A DNA stretch of 64,000 nt from Uranotaenia lowii. Its lineage: Eukaryota > Arthropoda > Insecta > Diptera > Culicidae. Below, in pieces: positions 47,851 through 58,250 of this stretch (position 1 is the stretch's first letter; each line of letters begins with the position of its first letter). The notes under the pieces are model-generated. The model saw only the letters and a program-made list of their open reading frames with translations. It did not search any database and was not told where the DNA came from. The translations under genes and the position numbers were made by a program. The stretch is taken from contig NC_073692.1 of assembly GCF_029784155.1 (NCBI RefSeq), positions 318,699,641-318,763,640 on the forward strand, written 5' to 3'.

Positions 47851-48605
47851 ACTGATGTTGATGACCCAAAATGCATCGAAAAAACATATGGGAGCAAAAA
47901 GTCATTTTTAGCAGCGGGCTAATGTTCATAGAACTAGACAGAAGACAGATTTCCGTAAAATTGACGAATTTCGAAAAGCTACTGTCAAATTATCGAACAA
48001 ATAATTGAGCGAAAGTAAATTATCTTTTTATTAAATTGATTGTTATTTCAATTCTTGCCACTTAGAATAAGTTGATGCTTCATTCAACTTCTGTTTTAAA
48101 TTTACTGAAATTACCTTATCCCAACCCCATTAAATTTCCAAGGTTTCAATTTTAAATCGCCAGCCACCTGTTCCACTTAAACTCCACCAATAATCTCGAG
48201 GCCTCCAAAACCACTTTGAATAAAGTTTTAATAATTTATTCAACCAATAACGACTGGACTGCATTTCCTGGCCCACCGCCACATAATTGTCACACGAATG
48301 GTCTCCTCAATGTTAATCCGTTTCTCCTTACCATAATTATCCCGCCACAGCCAGGCCATGCCGCGGCAACGACGTTCTCATCATTTGGTCGATAATAATC
48401 GGCACCAGATTACCAGAATATTATTTCCCATTCCACTTGCCGTTTGTATGTGTATTTCCGGTGTTGAAACACTCCAAGACACACATACAAACGGTCCGAC
48501 ACACATACACTCGGTCTCACCTGGGGCGGGTAAAACGGAATGTCACATGTGTTTCACTGATACCTTTATTTTCTATCTCTTTCCCACCCAACAACCGAAT
48601 AACAG

Positions 48606-48766
48606 GTCGTGCCAACGCTGCAATTATCAAAGTTGTGTAATCTGACATATTTATCGCTGAGTGGCAACAATTTCGACGCGCTTCCGGCCGTGGCGTTCCT
48701 GAATCTGTTCCAGCTGCGCCATCTACACCTGGACCGGTTGGACCGTCTGGAGCGGATAGACGCGCG
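48606..48766 (+). CDS. Leucine-rich repeat protein, coding exon 2
   Basis: The acceptor CCGAATAACAG (ending 48605) and donor GTAAGT (from 48767) bound 161 bases. Read in phase 0 after exon 1 it gives VVPTLQLSKLC, then two more repeats: NLTYLSLSGNNFDAL and LRHLHLDRLDRLERIDAR. The join makes a full 24-residue LRR from ALRALDLADNNFT plus VVPTLQLSKLC, so register and frame both support it. The exon ends in phase 2, so at least one more coding exon follows; none was recognised up to 64 kb. The LRR C-terminal cap and any transmembrane segment are therefore missing from this window. Confidence 0.88.
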
Positions 48767-49661
48767 GTAAGTTTCCTATCCGAGTTGTTATTATTGTGAT
48801 TTTATTTTTTCCCTTTTTCAATTCCGACTTCCCAGTTGTTTATGTCGTCATCAGCGGTTGTAGGCATCCTGCCGGTTTGAATTGCTGCTGTTGCTAGTGG
48901 TCAAATTGGAATTTATTGAATTTTATCGATTTGCATCTGGCGATGATGCAAATGAATTTATTAAATATTTATGAGTGGCACTCGGCATTAATTTTTGAAT
49001 GCCGGCAGCAAATCCGAGCTCGGTTAGGTAGTTTGTCTGAGTGATAGTTTTCTGTGAATCGGGTGGTTGATTGGAAGGAAATGAAAAGCTGCCCATACTG
49101 TTTTCCTAGAATTATTAACACTCGAATGGAGTTTGCATACAGGTTAATCTATTATTTAGAGGCTTTGGGCATTAAAAGCTTTCTGCAGAAAATTTGTTGC
49201 CTTGGTCGCAATCAGTTGGTCTTTTGTTCGCTGCCATCAACTAGTGACACTTTCGTTTAGAGCTCTTTGTCTGTTTTGTTCAATGCAGATTGACTTTTTC
49301 AATGGGATTTCTTGGAATGTCTCGTTTATTTAGTTTCCCATTTTAAACGAACACACAATATAGGATCTCAATGAATCTTCTGTATCTTTGAAGAGATCTT
49401 TTTCCTTAACACTAAGCGAACATCATCGAGGATATGATAAACTCACAGAAGCAGTACTATGTAAATAAGAAATATGACTAGGATTCGATATCATGAACAT
49501 ATTGGTGTAGATAACTTGAACTCTTACCACTACGCCAAAGCCGCTAGCAATAACGTGAATTATAAAATGAATGATGACGTGTTATGTTATGCTTCACATT
49601 TCATATGCATATTTTTTGTTGAAAAATTAATGCATCAATGCAATTTGAAATTTCACGTAAT
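48767..49661. other. Start of the next LRR-gene intron; no gene
   Basis: Balanced composition to about 49300 and no repeats recognised there. At 49350-49450 a segment with GGATCTCAATGAATCTT and GAGGATATGAT resembles 44195-44280, a small diverged repeat pair. Confidence 0.4.
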
Positions 49662-51842
49662 ACTTACTCAATGATCCCGCGTCGATTCTCCAGTGCATAA
49701 GGCCGTGGTAAAAGACCTCCACTGTTGACGATCCCGAGTCTGCTTCTTCCCTTGGTCCCAGTCAAGACTCTCCTCGACAGTGCGTATTTCGGCTGCTAGG
49801 TTTCGCCGCCACGAGTTTCTGGGCCTGCCTCTTCTCCGTTGCCTTTCTGGATTCCTGTCAAGCGCCTCTCTGCAAATCTCGTTTTCATCTCTTCGCAGCG
49901 TGTGCCCAATCCATCTCCACTTACGTTCCCGAATCTCGATTTCTAGCGCCTTTTGATGACACCGGCGATAAAGTTCCACGTTTGAGACCCAGTTGCCAGG
50001 CCACCAAGCGCGTATGATGCTCCGCAGGCAGCGATTCACAAAAACTTACAGTTTTCGCGTCGTCTCCGCATATGTGCACCAAGTTTCGCACCCGCACAAC
50101 AATACGCATTTGAAGTTTGAGTTGAAGATTCGGATTTTAGTTCGTAGAGAGATCTGGCGTGAGCGCCAGATGGTTCGGAGACTCGCAAACGCAAATTGGG
50201 CTTTCTGATCCGGGTTTGGATGTCTTTCTTGGTACCACCACCAGGCGTAATCTGGCTACCAAGATACTGGAAGCACTCCACTTTCCCAACCTGTTGCCCA
50301 GCTACCACGAAACTAGAACGATTTTCTAGTTGATTGATTTCCATCGATTTGGTCTTTCCGACATTGATTTAGAGACCTGCTGCCTTGGAGCTTTCGGTGA
50401 GGTTGTCGAGTTTGCCGGATCGTCTGCCGGATCAGGGTCGTCCAGTTGCTGCATTGTCGAAGGATTCCACGGCAATCATCGGTTTGGTCTACAGTCAATC
50501 GATCCAGTCATTACGATTAGAAAAAGCAGCGGCGATAAAATACATCCTTGTCTCATTCCAGCAGTTACCGGGATAGGCTCGGATAAGACACCGTCAAGCA
50601 AGACTTTGCACGAAAATGCCTCGTACTGTGCTTCGATAAGATGGACTAGTTGCTCTGGGACCCCTCGTAGTCTAAGAGCAGCCCAGATGTTTTCGTGGTT
50701 CAGTCAGTCAAATGCTTTTTCGCAATCAACAAACACCAGAAGGAGAGAGTCCTGTAATTCGTTTATTTGTTCCAGTATTATTCGTAGCGTTGTGATGTGG
50801 TCCAGACATGATCGTCCGGATCGGAATCCAGCTTGTTGCCGTCAGAGTGTAGCGTCGATTTTCTTATGGATCCTGTTCAGGATCACTTTGCAGAATACTT
50901 TGAGAGTTGTACAGATCAAAATTATGCCTCGCCATTTACCGCACTCGATCAGGTCTCCTTTCTTCGGGACCTTTACAAGGATACCCCGCAGTCGGCCAGG
51001 AATGTTGGAGTATCCCAAATATCAGGGAAAAAACGGTGCAACATTTGTGCTGTCAGGGCAGGGTCAGCTTTGAGCATTTCAACAGGGCGCCTTGTTGCAC
51101 TTCATGTCTCCGATTGCCGCTTCTATTTCAGCCTTACTCCGATCATCGATCATCCTCCAGGTTTCATCCGACATCCATTCACTTCTTCTTCCTTAAACTT
51201 TACCAAGAGTACCATGCCTCGTCGTGATATTGGCATTCTTGATTCCAAACCACTGTTCTTCGACTGTTGCGTCTGTCGGGAATTCCAAAGCTCGTGACTC
51301 TAGCTGTTTAACGTATGTCCTTTTCACCTCTGGATTCTCCAACCAGCGGACGTCGTATCGACATCCGACTTTCTCCTCTCGCCGCTGGACACGCGCGACT
51401 CTCAGTCGTATCTGACCAAGAACGAGGTGATGGTCAGATGCAATGTCTGCGCTTCGTTTGTTGCGGACATCAAGAAGGCTCCTTCTCAATTTTCGGCTGA
51501 TGCAATCAATTTGATTTTCTGTTCTGCCATCTCGGGATATCCAAGTGACCTTATTTGCTGAACGATGGGGGAAGAGCGATCCACCGATCACCATGTTGTT
51601 GTTGCCACAAAATTCTACAAGCAGCTCTCCGTTTTCTCTCATCTGTCCTAGACTATGGCGGAACCAATCTTTGCGTTGAAGTCGCCTAAATGGATTTGAA
51701 TGTCACCTTTCGGAATTTCCTCAACCACGCTGTTCAATTGACTGTAAAACTGCTCTTTCTCCTGCAAATCGGCAACGTCAGTTGGCACATAACACTGGAC
51801 CATTGCAAGATTTCTAACCCGTATTCTGAATCTGGCTACGAT
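49662..51842 (-). pseudogene. RTE-clade LINE ORF2, decayed, 5' truncated
   Basis: This is the same family as the copy at 38669-40091. The minus strand encodes, from 51842 downward, part of the endonuclease (LGDFNAKIG; then NQIDCISRKLRRSLLDVRNK and SDHHLV) and then the RT. The tail with RKWRWIGHTLRRDENEICRE ends at TGA (49668-49670). Unlike the other copy, it has several stops (for example in the TL-RQQAGF and FD-LNHENIW regions) and frameshifts. Its EN region extends beyond what the 38.7-kb copy kept. The 5' end stops within 3 bp of the mariner's left end. The 3' end carries a single TAAG unit. Confidence 0.88.
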
Positions 51843-52063
51843 TAAAGGGTGATACGGTCAAAATTTGGTCAAGGGAAAACGCGTGTAAATCGGTGAAATC
51901 GTTTATTTAAAAAATCAAATTAATTTTTTTTTTAAGTTTAATAAGTATAAAATTCAGGAAAAATATTCAGATAGGCTTCCGCTTTCCCGAATCCGAATCG
52001 TCGGGCCTTACGCTTAACCCCTGCCATCAGACTTTGTACAACCACCTTGTCCACCTTCTTTTT

Positions 52064-53387
52064 ATATTTTGTAGCGGCCCACCACACTCCCCCACACCAA
52101 AAAACTCATTTGAGCCTCCTGGTAATGGACGCTACTGTTCTCAGCACGTCTGGCAGCAAAACAAATGAAACATAAACGCGAACAAACTTTAATCATGCTG
52201 AGAACACAAAAATTTATAACGTAGTGCGAGGAAATGTATGATTTAATTGAATTAGATTACGATAAGAATCTCAATGGAAAAGGATTTCCTTTGAAGAGAT
52301 TCAAAACTTATTATTAATGAGGTACACTTAATTTATATATATCTAGATTTACTAAATTACAAAAAAAAAACTAAACGAAACTACTAGGCTACAAAATACA
52401 CTAAGTAAAATAAAAAAAAAACTGGCAATTGATCGACTTTTTTAACGGTTCATTTTTTCTTTAAATAGTTGTACTACTTTGACTTTGAACATGGAACGGT
52501 TGTTGATAGTCTTTATTTCAATAGGTAGGGTATTGTATTTAGTTGGACCAATAAATGAAATTCTTTTTTGCCCTAATGACGTCATGGATCGGCTTCGTTG
52601 CAGGTAATCAGACTGACGAGTATTATGAGTTCGCATGCCCGTGGTAAAATGAAGGTTTTGGTTATTGGTAGTTGAGTGTATATTATCATGAACATATATA
52701 ATAGTTTGCAAATCACAAAGTTCCTTTATTGGAAAAATATTATGCGTTCTCATTGAGTACAGCTGTTGAGTGGGAAAAAGCAAGGGTAGTCTGAAAATAT
52801 TTTTCAAACATCTATTTTGCAGGGTCTGGAGTTTCTGTAGATGCGACAAAGAGGCCCTTCCCCATATCAAAATTAGGTAGTTTAGGTGGGACTGAATAAA
52901 GGCATAATAAAACTTTAAAAGAACGTGTTGAGGGACCAAATTCCTCAACCTCCATAAAACACCACAAAGGGGAGATATTTTGTTAACCAGATATTCCGTG
53001 TGACGACTCCAAGAAAGAGTTTCATCCAAGTAAATTCCCAAGTACTTAAAGCAATTCACTCTCTCAATAATATTTCCTTCCATAATTGGGTCGTTGAATG
53101 ACAATATTTTTTTATGTGATGAACGAAACAACATGTATTTAGTTTTTGTGTAGTTAAGAGAAAGAAAGTTTTTGTTGAAATATTTAGATAGTAATTTCAA
53201 GTCGTTCTCCATTTGTTGAATGATAATATCGGTTGATGCAGCTGGGTAAAAAATAGCTGTGTCATCAGCAAATAAGCGGGCTGAGCCATGGAGCGGTAAG
53301 TTACAGAGATCATTAATATACAAGAGAAATAGTAACGGGCCAATATTGCTTCCTTGAGGAACACCAATATCAATTTTCCTCAAATCG
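52064..53387 (-). mobile_element. 5'-truncated LINE inserted in the mariner transposase
   Basis: Its position is fixed by a 6-bp duplication, CTTTTT (52058-52063 and 53388-53393). Read on the minus strand, it runs from the middle of the RT to a 3' UTR ending GTGTGGTGGGCCGC..AAAATATA. Confidence 0.82.
52442..53383 (-). CDS. LINE reverse transcriptase, C-terminal half
   Basis: The frame is open for about 310 codons to the stop at 52442. It begins in the GVPQGSNIGPLLFLLYIND block and contains RLFADDTAIFY with the catalytic Asp pair and FKYLGIYLDETLSW. A long thumb/C-terminal region ends in GPTKYNTLPIEIKTI, as in CR1/Jockey-group LINEs. The upstream RT and endonuclease are absent through 5' truncation. 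The first residues (MRK) come from host mariner sequence, so the apparent start is not genuine. The uninterrupted frame implies a fairly recent insertion. It differs from the LINE at 2.1-4.9 kb and from both RTE copies. Confidence 0.85.
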   Translation of the reverse strand: MRKIDIGVPQGSNIGPLLFLLYINDLCNLPLHGSARLFADDTAIFYPAASTDIIIQQMENDLKLLSKYFNKNFLSLNYTKTKYMLFRSSHKKILSFNDPIMEGNIIERVNCFKYLGIYLDETLSWSRHTEYLVNKISPLCGVLWRLRNLVPQHVLLKFYYAFIQSHLNYLILIWGRASLSHLQKLQTLQNRCLKNIFRLPLLFPTQQLYSMRTHNIFPIKELCDLQTIIYVHDNIHSTTNNQNLHFTTGMRTHNTRQSDYLQRSRSMTSLGQKRISFIGPTKYNTLPIEIKTINNRSMFKVKVVQLFKEKMNR

Positions 53388-54490
53388 CTTTTTCTTCGCC
53401 GCAGAAAGCCAGTTTGCCTTGAACTGCTGCTCGTCCTTAGCAGTTTTTTGGTCTTCTTAAGGTTCCGCCTGACAATAACTCAGTATTTCTCAATTGGGCG
53501 GAGCTCTGGTGTGTTGGAAGGGTTCTTGTCTTTGGGAACCACCGGCGGCGTACCACTCCATGGCCTTTTTACCGTAATGGCAAGATGCCAAATCCAGCCA
53601 AAACAGTATGGAACAACCGTGTTTCTTCAGGAAAGGCAGCAGACCTTTATTCAAACACTCTTTTACGTAAATTTCTTGGTTGACAATCCCGGAAGCTATG
53701 AAAATGCTGCTTTTCAAGCCACAGGTACCTGCTACCTTTCCCCTTCTTCTTGCCGTATAAAACTCCTGTCCCGGAAGCTGCATGTAGTCGGCTTTGACGT
53801 AGGTTTCATCGTCCATTACCACGCAGTCAAACTTCGTCAGCATCGTCGTGTACAGCCTCCGGGATCGCGCTTTGGCCGTCGTATTTTGTTTATCATCGCG
53901 ATTCGGAGTCACTACCTTCTTGTAAGTCGATAGTCCGGCTCGTTTTTTGGCTCTATGCACGGTTGTAGACGATACACTCAGCTTATTTGCGGTATCTCGG
54001 AGAGAGAGGTTAGGGTTTCGCTTGAAACTACCGGCAACTCTTGTTGTCGTCTCAGCGGCTTTCGGTTTTCGATTTCCCCTCGATCCAGACTTCCTGGCTG
54101 TCGACAAACGTTCCCCAAACACTTTAATTACATTTGTAACGGTTGATTTGGCAACTTTTAGCGATTTTGTCAGCTTTGCGTGCGAGTAGCTTGGATTTTC
54201 GCGATGCGCGAGCAAAATTTTGATACGCTGCACTTCTTCCTTGGACGGCTTTTTGACAACTGAAGAGTGATTTCCAAATTCAAAATAGGACCAACATTCT
54301 ACACACACACACACACCTTCAAAATGAGGGGTGTTCAGGTTTTTTAAATGCAAAATTGAAAGAAATATGTCAAGTTGATATTGACCAAATTTTGACCGTA
54401 TCACCCTTTATACAACCTTTTCAACTTTTTTTTTTAAATGGCTTTTAATATCTTCAAAGTAACCAAAGTGCTAAATAAAATCGATTTTTA

Positions 54491-55873
54491 AAGGGTGTCT
54501 ACGATGAAATTGTCACACACAAAATTGATTCGCAAAATTCGAGTTTGCACCCGATTGCCATCAAATTTTCAGGAATTGAAGAATGACTATTAAACTTCAT
54601 TTTTTCTATTTTTCTCGTATTTTATTCACAGTCCATACGCAAATGCCAGCACATTGGCCTTAACCCCGGCCATAAGATTCTGCGCAACTTGTGAATCAAC
54701 CTTTTTTGCATGTTAACTAGAGTGCCCCAAATGACCCGACTTTTGAAAATGTTATGCGCTGCAGGCTAAAATTGATCGAAGGTCAAGTACAAGATCCCAT
54801 GCCAAATTTGGGCCAGATCGGAACACGGGAAGGGGTCGCTCAACGAGCCTAAAGTTTGTATGGGATTTTGAGACATTTCGTTGGGGAGAAATATGAAAAA
54901 CACGTTTTTCATCAATAACTTTGGTTTCTGTCGGCCTATTTCTTTCAAAAATGGTTTTTCTCAAAGCCTAAATTATGAAAAATATTTCATCCGAAGACTG
55001 CATTTCGATAAGAGTTAAGAATCTTAACTTAAGGTAAAAAAGTTATTGGGCTTCAAAAATGGGCTATCCTGCAGCGCATAACATTTCACAGGTTTTGAAA
55101 TTCCCATTTGGGGCAGTCTAATGTAAACCCATACTTTCTTCAGCTCCTCGACTGTCTTCACTACCATTTAAGAAAGTGCCGCGATTATGAAAATCGCCCA
55201 GTTCCAGAAGGCCAAAACTAAGGCTGGGTTTCGAATGTTCAAGGTACAAAAGACCCCTAATCGCGAGGAAAAGCAGAACAAATCCGCCAAACCAGGAATT
55301 TCTTCGCAAATTTGGAAATCTTCTGAGTGTGGACATGCTCCGGAACGCTGAACTTATCTTTGGCCGTAAAAAACAGGTTGCCGAGGATCTGTTTGAAGTC
55401 GACCTTCACATATATTTCGTCGTCCATGATGCATCATTCAACTTTCGTCAGCATGCTGAGGTACAACTTCCTGGCACGGGTTTTCTCGGACTTGTTCTGC
55501 TTCTCGTCGCGATAAGGGACCATTTGTACCTTGAACGTTCGAAGCCCAGCTTTAGTTTTGTTCTTCCGGAACTGGGCGATTAGGAAACAGCACCTTCTTA
55601 AACGGCCTAAGGTAGTGAAGACAGTCGAGGAACTGAAGAAAGTACGGGTTTACATGCAAAAAACGGTTGATTCACAAGTTGTGCAGAACTTTATGGCGGG
55701 GTTAAGGCTAATGTGCTGGCATTTGCGTATGGACTGTGAATAAAATACGAGATAAATAGTAGAATGAAGTGTAATAGTCATTCTTCAATCCCTGAAAATT
55801 TGATGGCAATCGGATGAAAACTCGAATTTTGCGAATCAATTTTGTGTGTGGCAATTTCATCGTGGACACCCTT
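54491..55873. mobile_element. Palindromic relic of a second mariner-type element
   Basis: Ends AAGGGTGTC(T/C)ACGATGAAATT are inverted repeats (TA at the left flank; CA at the right). The whole element is an imperfect palindrome. The C-terminal coding part (VQNFMAGLRLM) and the HTH/linker part (QFRKNKTKAGLRTFKVQMVP then YRDEKQNKSEKTRARKLYL) both occur twice, facing away from each other. The MDDEIYVKVDF motif (first catalytic Asp) survives once, on the minus strand near 55430. Arms are about 54491-55320 (minus the MITE) and 55435-55873. Confidence 0.8.
54718..55120. mobile_element. TAGAGTGCCCCAAATG MITE, complete copy
   Basis: This 403-bp element has inverted ends TAGAGTGCCCCAAATG and TAGACTGCCCCAAATG. 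Subterminal TGTTATGCGCTGCAGG is also inverted near the right. The flanking 8-bp duplication ATGTTAAC / ATGTAAAC (54710-54717 and 55121-55128) matches at 7 of 8, and the other palindrome arm shows the uninterrupted target sequence. The 8-bp size suggests hAT mobilisation. Confidence 0.85.
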
Positions 55874-58250
55874 CATGTAGTTGCATTGAATTCTGCACTT
55901 ATTCAATTAATTATTTTGTAATTATCCGATACCTTCAAAACTTGTTTTAGTGATCAACACTTTGTATTCCAAACCAAGAGTTCGAAAAATTCATAACGCA
56001 AAGTTTTGTACAAAGAAACACAACATTTTTTGTAACACAAATCCCACGAGGTTTAACGCTTTCAGTATAAAAATGTTCAATACATTACAATCCAATCTGG
56101 GCTTTCATAAATGAATAATTTTATCAAAACATTTAAAGTCTTTCATTTTGACGTCCCGTTAGTGGAAAGAGCAAATCGCAAAAAATTTAAGTTAAAAAAA
56201 TCCAAGGATATGTTATAAGTTAAAATAAAATATCAGTAATAATATTGTAAAAAATAGTAAGGAAAAATCGGGGAAAATAGCTGAAGATTTCTCTTGTGAG
56301 ATGACCGAAATAAATTTGAAATTATGATATTTTTCTTGATGTGATGTTCAGCAAATTTCGTTTTACGTCGATATTGTTGATCGTCACAACGAAATTTCTT
56401 GTACTGCTGAATTGATACTTAAACTACGTTGAGTATCAATTTCAAATGATAGTCGGAAATTTTGTAACTTTGGATTGGTATAAAATTTTCAAATATCATC
56501 GAACTTTCTTGCCTTTTGTCTATCAAAAATAGCAGTCAACTGAAAGCTCTCCAAACAGACTATTGGCACCAAACATGGCTAATGGATTATCTCCATACAA
56601 CATAAAAGTTTTCCTCAGTTGCTATGTCTTAGAAATATTGAACACAATCAATAAATCTTACGAAAACGGAAGATTAACGATTATGCTTGAATTTTGTGCA
56701 GTGTGGCGTAGTTTTTCACTAATAGAATTAAATGTGATACGGCATTGATATATGAAAATGCACACGAAAGTTCAAGTTCATCAAATAATCATATCACGTA
56801 TTCAATTTCATCTTCACCTTACCACTTTTCTCCATTTCCACCTAAAAATGGGAAAGAAAAGCGCCGGTCAAATATGAGAAAACCTTAGAAAGTATAGACC
56901 GAAGTTAGGTTCATATTTTCATTTCTTCAACTTGACACCGAAGAAAATGTGGCAGCTCGCTCACCCAAGATGGAAAGAACGGCCAACTGGCCAGTACAGT
57001 GAAAATCCCATAAATCTTCCATTTGTCACGTACCTTTCCTCAGTTCGGCACGTATGATGCTGCTGCCGAAAGTGCTTGGAAGGAACCCAAAAAAAAAAAG
57101 AAACTCGGCTCCAAGTCAACCCAAAATGAAATAAAGCATGGAGCCCAAAATTTCCACAAGCCACGAACACCACTTTTTTCGTCCTTCTGTGGCTGGAAAG
57201 CTCAGACCCCCTAAAGTTCGTTGACGGAAAAAATCCTCTTTTGGTGTGCGAAATTATCCCTTCATAACCAATTTTACAAAAGTTAAAGAAAACTCTATTA
57301 AAAACAGAAGGAAAAATATTTCAATGTAAGAATTACAACAAATGACATTTGATAGTGCATGCAAAAACTAAAAACTACCGAAAAACTTCGCCAGGATGGT
57401 TTTTTTTTCTCAACCAAGGCGACGATACATCTTCATTTGTGTCACTTTTTTCAAATATTTCTCTACTTGTTTCACCAGAAAGTGCAAAAAATAGAGCATA
57501 CCACCTAAGTCTGGTCCAGAGCAGAAAGTTTTGCTTCGGAAAAAACAAAAAAAAATAACTCAGGCACCTGTACCAGTGTCATTTGATAAAGCCACTTTGA
57601 AACACTTTTGTTTGCTTCCTCGTCCGGAAAGGCGATAGTTTTTACACCTTGGAACCGATTTTTGGGGAATTAAAAGAGGGACAATTTTGAACTATTTCTG
57701 CAGCGATAAGATAAGCCGAAGCTCCCATCAGAGCCCAGGAAAATCCGGAGCAACCGCAATCGAAAACCACCAAACTTTCATACGCTGACAAATTCCGAAA
57801 TCGGATTGTGGAAATTGGTTGGGTTCTGGGGAGACTTTTTCTTGGTTTGGCGATTGGCCCATCAGATGGGGCTGGGCAAAATGCTAATCCGATCTAGCCC
57901 AGGAGAGCCACAATCTGCCCCGTTCGGAAACTTGTGGCAAAATGTTTGTTAATTAGTTTTCGTTTCGGTTGTCGGATTTTTGCGATAACGTTTTGCGGGT
58001 GCGAGATTTCTTTCTTTGGCGTGGTAAATTGAGTTAGTTTTTCGTTGTGCTGTGAACCATTAAACGGAACAATTATTCAATATTTCATGCAGAAAGTTGT
58101 TATTTTATTTGTTCATCACCCCAAAATTTACAGTTCGTAAAATGTTGCCCATTATCTATTTGGTTGAAATTGGTCATTATTTGACGCAAGGCATGCATTT
58201 GAAATTGAGTGTTCCGGTCGGAGAGGCTGAAAGTTTTGACCCCTTATTAA
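55874..58250. other. Non-coding DNA, balanced-composition island at about 56.8-58.1 kb
   Basis: No gene, repeat or splice-bounded exon recognised. Short open frames (56563-56748, 57023-57214, 57349-57558) lack domains. Confidence 0.3.

Larger units (their letters stand above)
26319..48605 (+). other. 22.3-kb intron of the LRR gene
   Basis: It is bounded by GTATGT at 26319 and CCGAATAACAG at 48595-48605. It contains the many mobile elements listed separately. Stretches in it where I see nothing specific are 26.4-27.3, 27.55-28.17, 30.3-31.0, 35.05-36.43, 40.4-42.1, 43.82-44.68, 46.3-47.0 and 47.85-48.6 kb. Part of 26.56-27.12 kb and 34.1-35.05 kb has balanced composition and no match elsewhere in the window. 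Confidence 0.8.
51845..54408 (-). mobile_element. ITmD37E-type Tc1/mariner element, split by a LINE
   Basis: The inverted ends are 28 bp and identical on both sides, beginning AAGGGTGATACGGTCAAAAT. They are flanked by TA (51843-51844 and 54409-54410). Without the LINE the element would be about 1.24 kb, a normal size for the group. Confidence 0.92.
51938..54408 (-). pseudogene. Mariner (DD37E-type) transposase, frameshifted and interrupted
   Basis: The 5' half (54404-53490) has an N-terminal HTH region (KLTKSLKVAKSTVTNVIKVF), a second HTH (NLSLRDTANKLSVSSTTVHR), the first catalytic Asp in VMDDETYVKADY and the second in FWLDLASCHYGKKAMEW. Just after AAGG a small deletion shifts frame; PKDKN..NTPELRPIE, with the catalytic Glu, lies in another frame, followed by DEQQFKANWLSAAKK. 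A LINE inserted there, and the C-terminus resumes beyond it as KKVDKVVVQSLMAGVKRKAR, with TAA at 51940-51938. A CA microsatellite at 54301-54317 adds an odd VCVCV run near the N-terminus. No convincing ATG start; not functional. Confidence 0.88.

Noticed and set aside
50330..51415. Plus-strand ORFs of 60-247 codons over 50.3-51.4 kb
   Set aside because: Mirror frames of the minus-strand RTE pseudogene, matching the same antisense product as at 38.7-39.7 kb.
53448..54189. Plus-strand ORFs up to 161 codons
   Set aside because: Antisense shadows of the mariner transposase.
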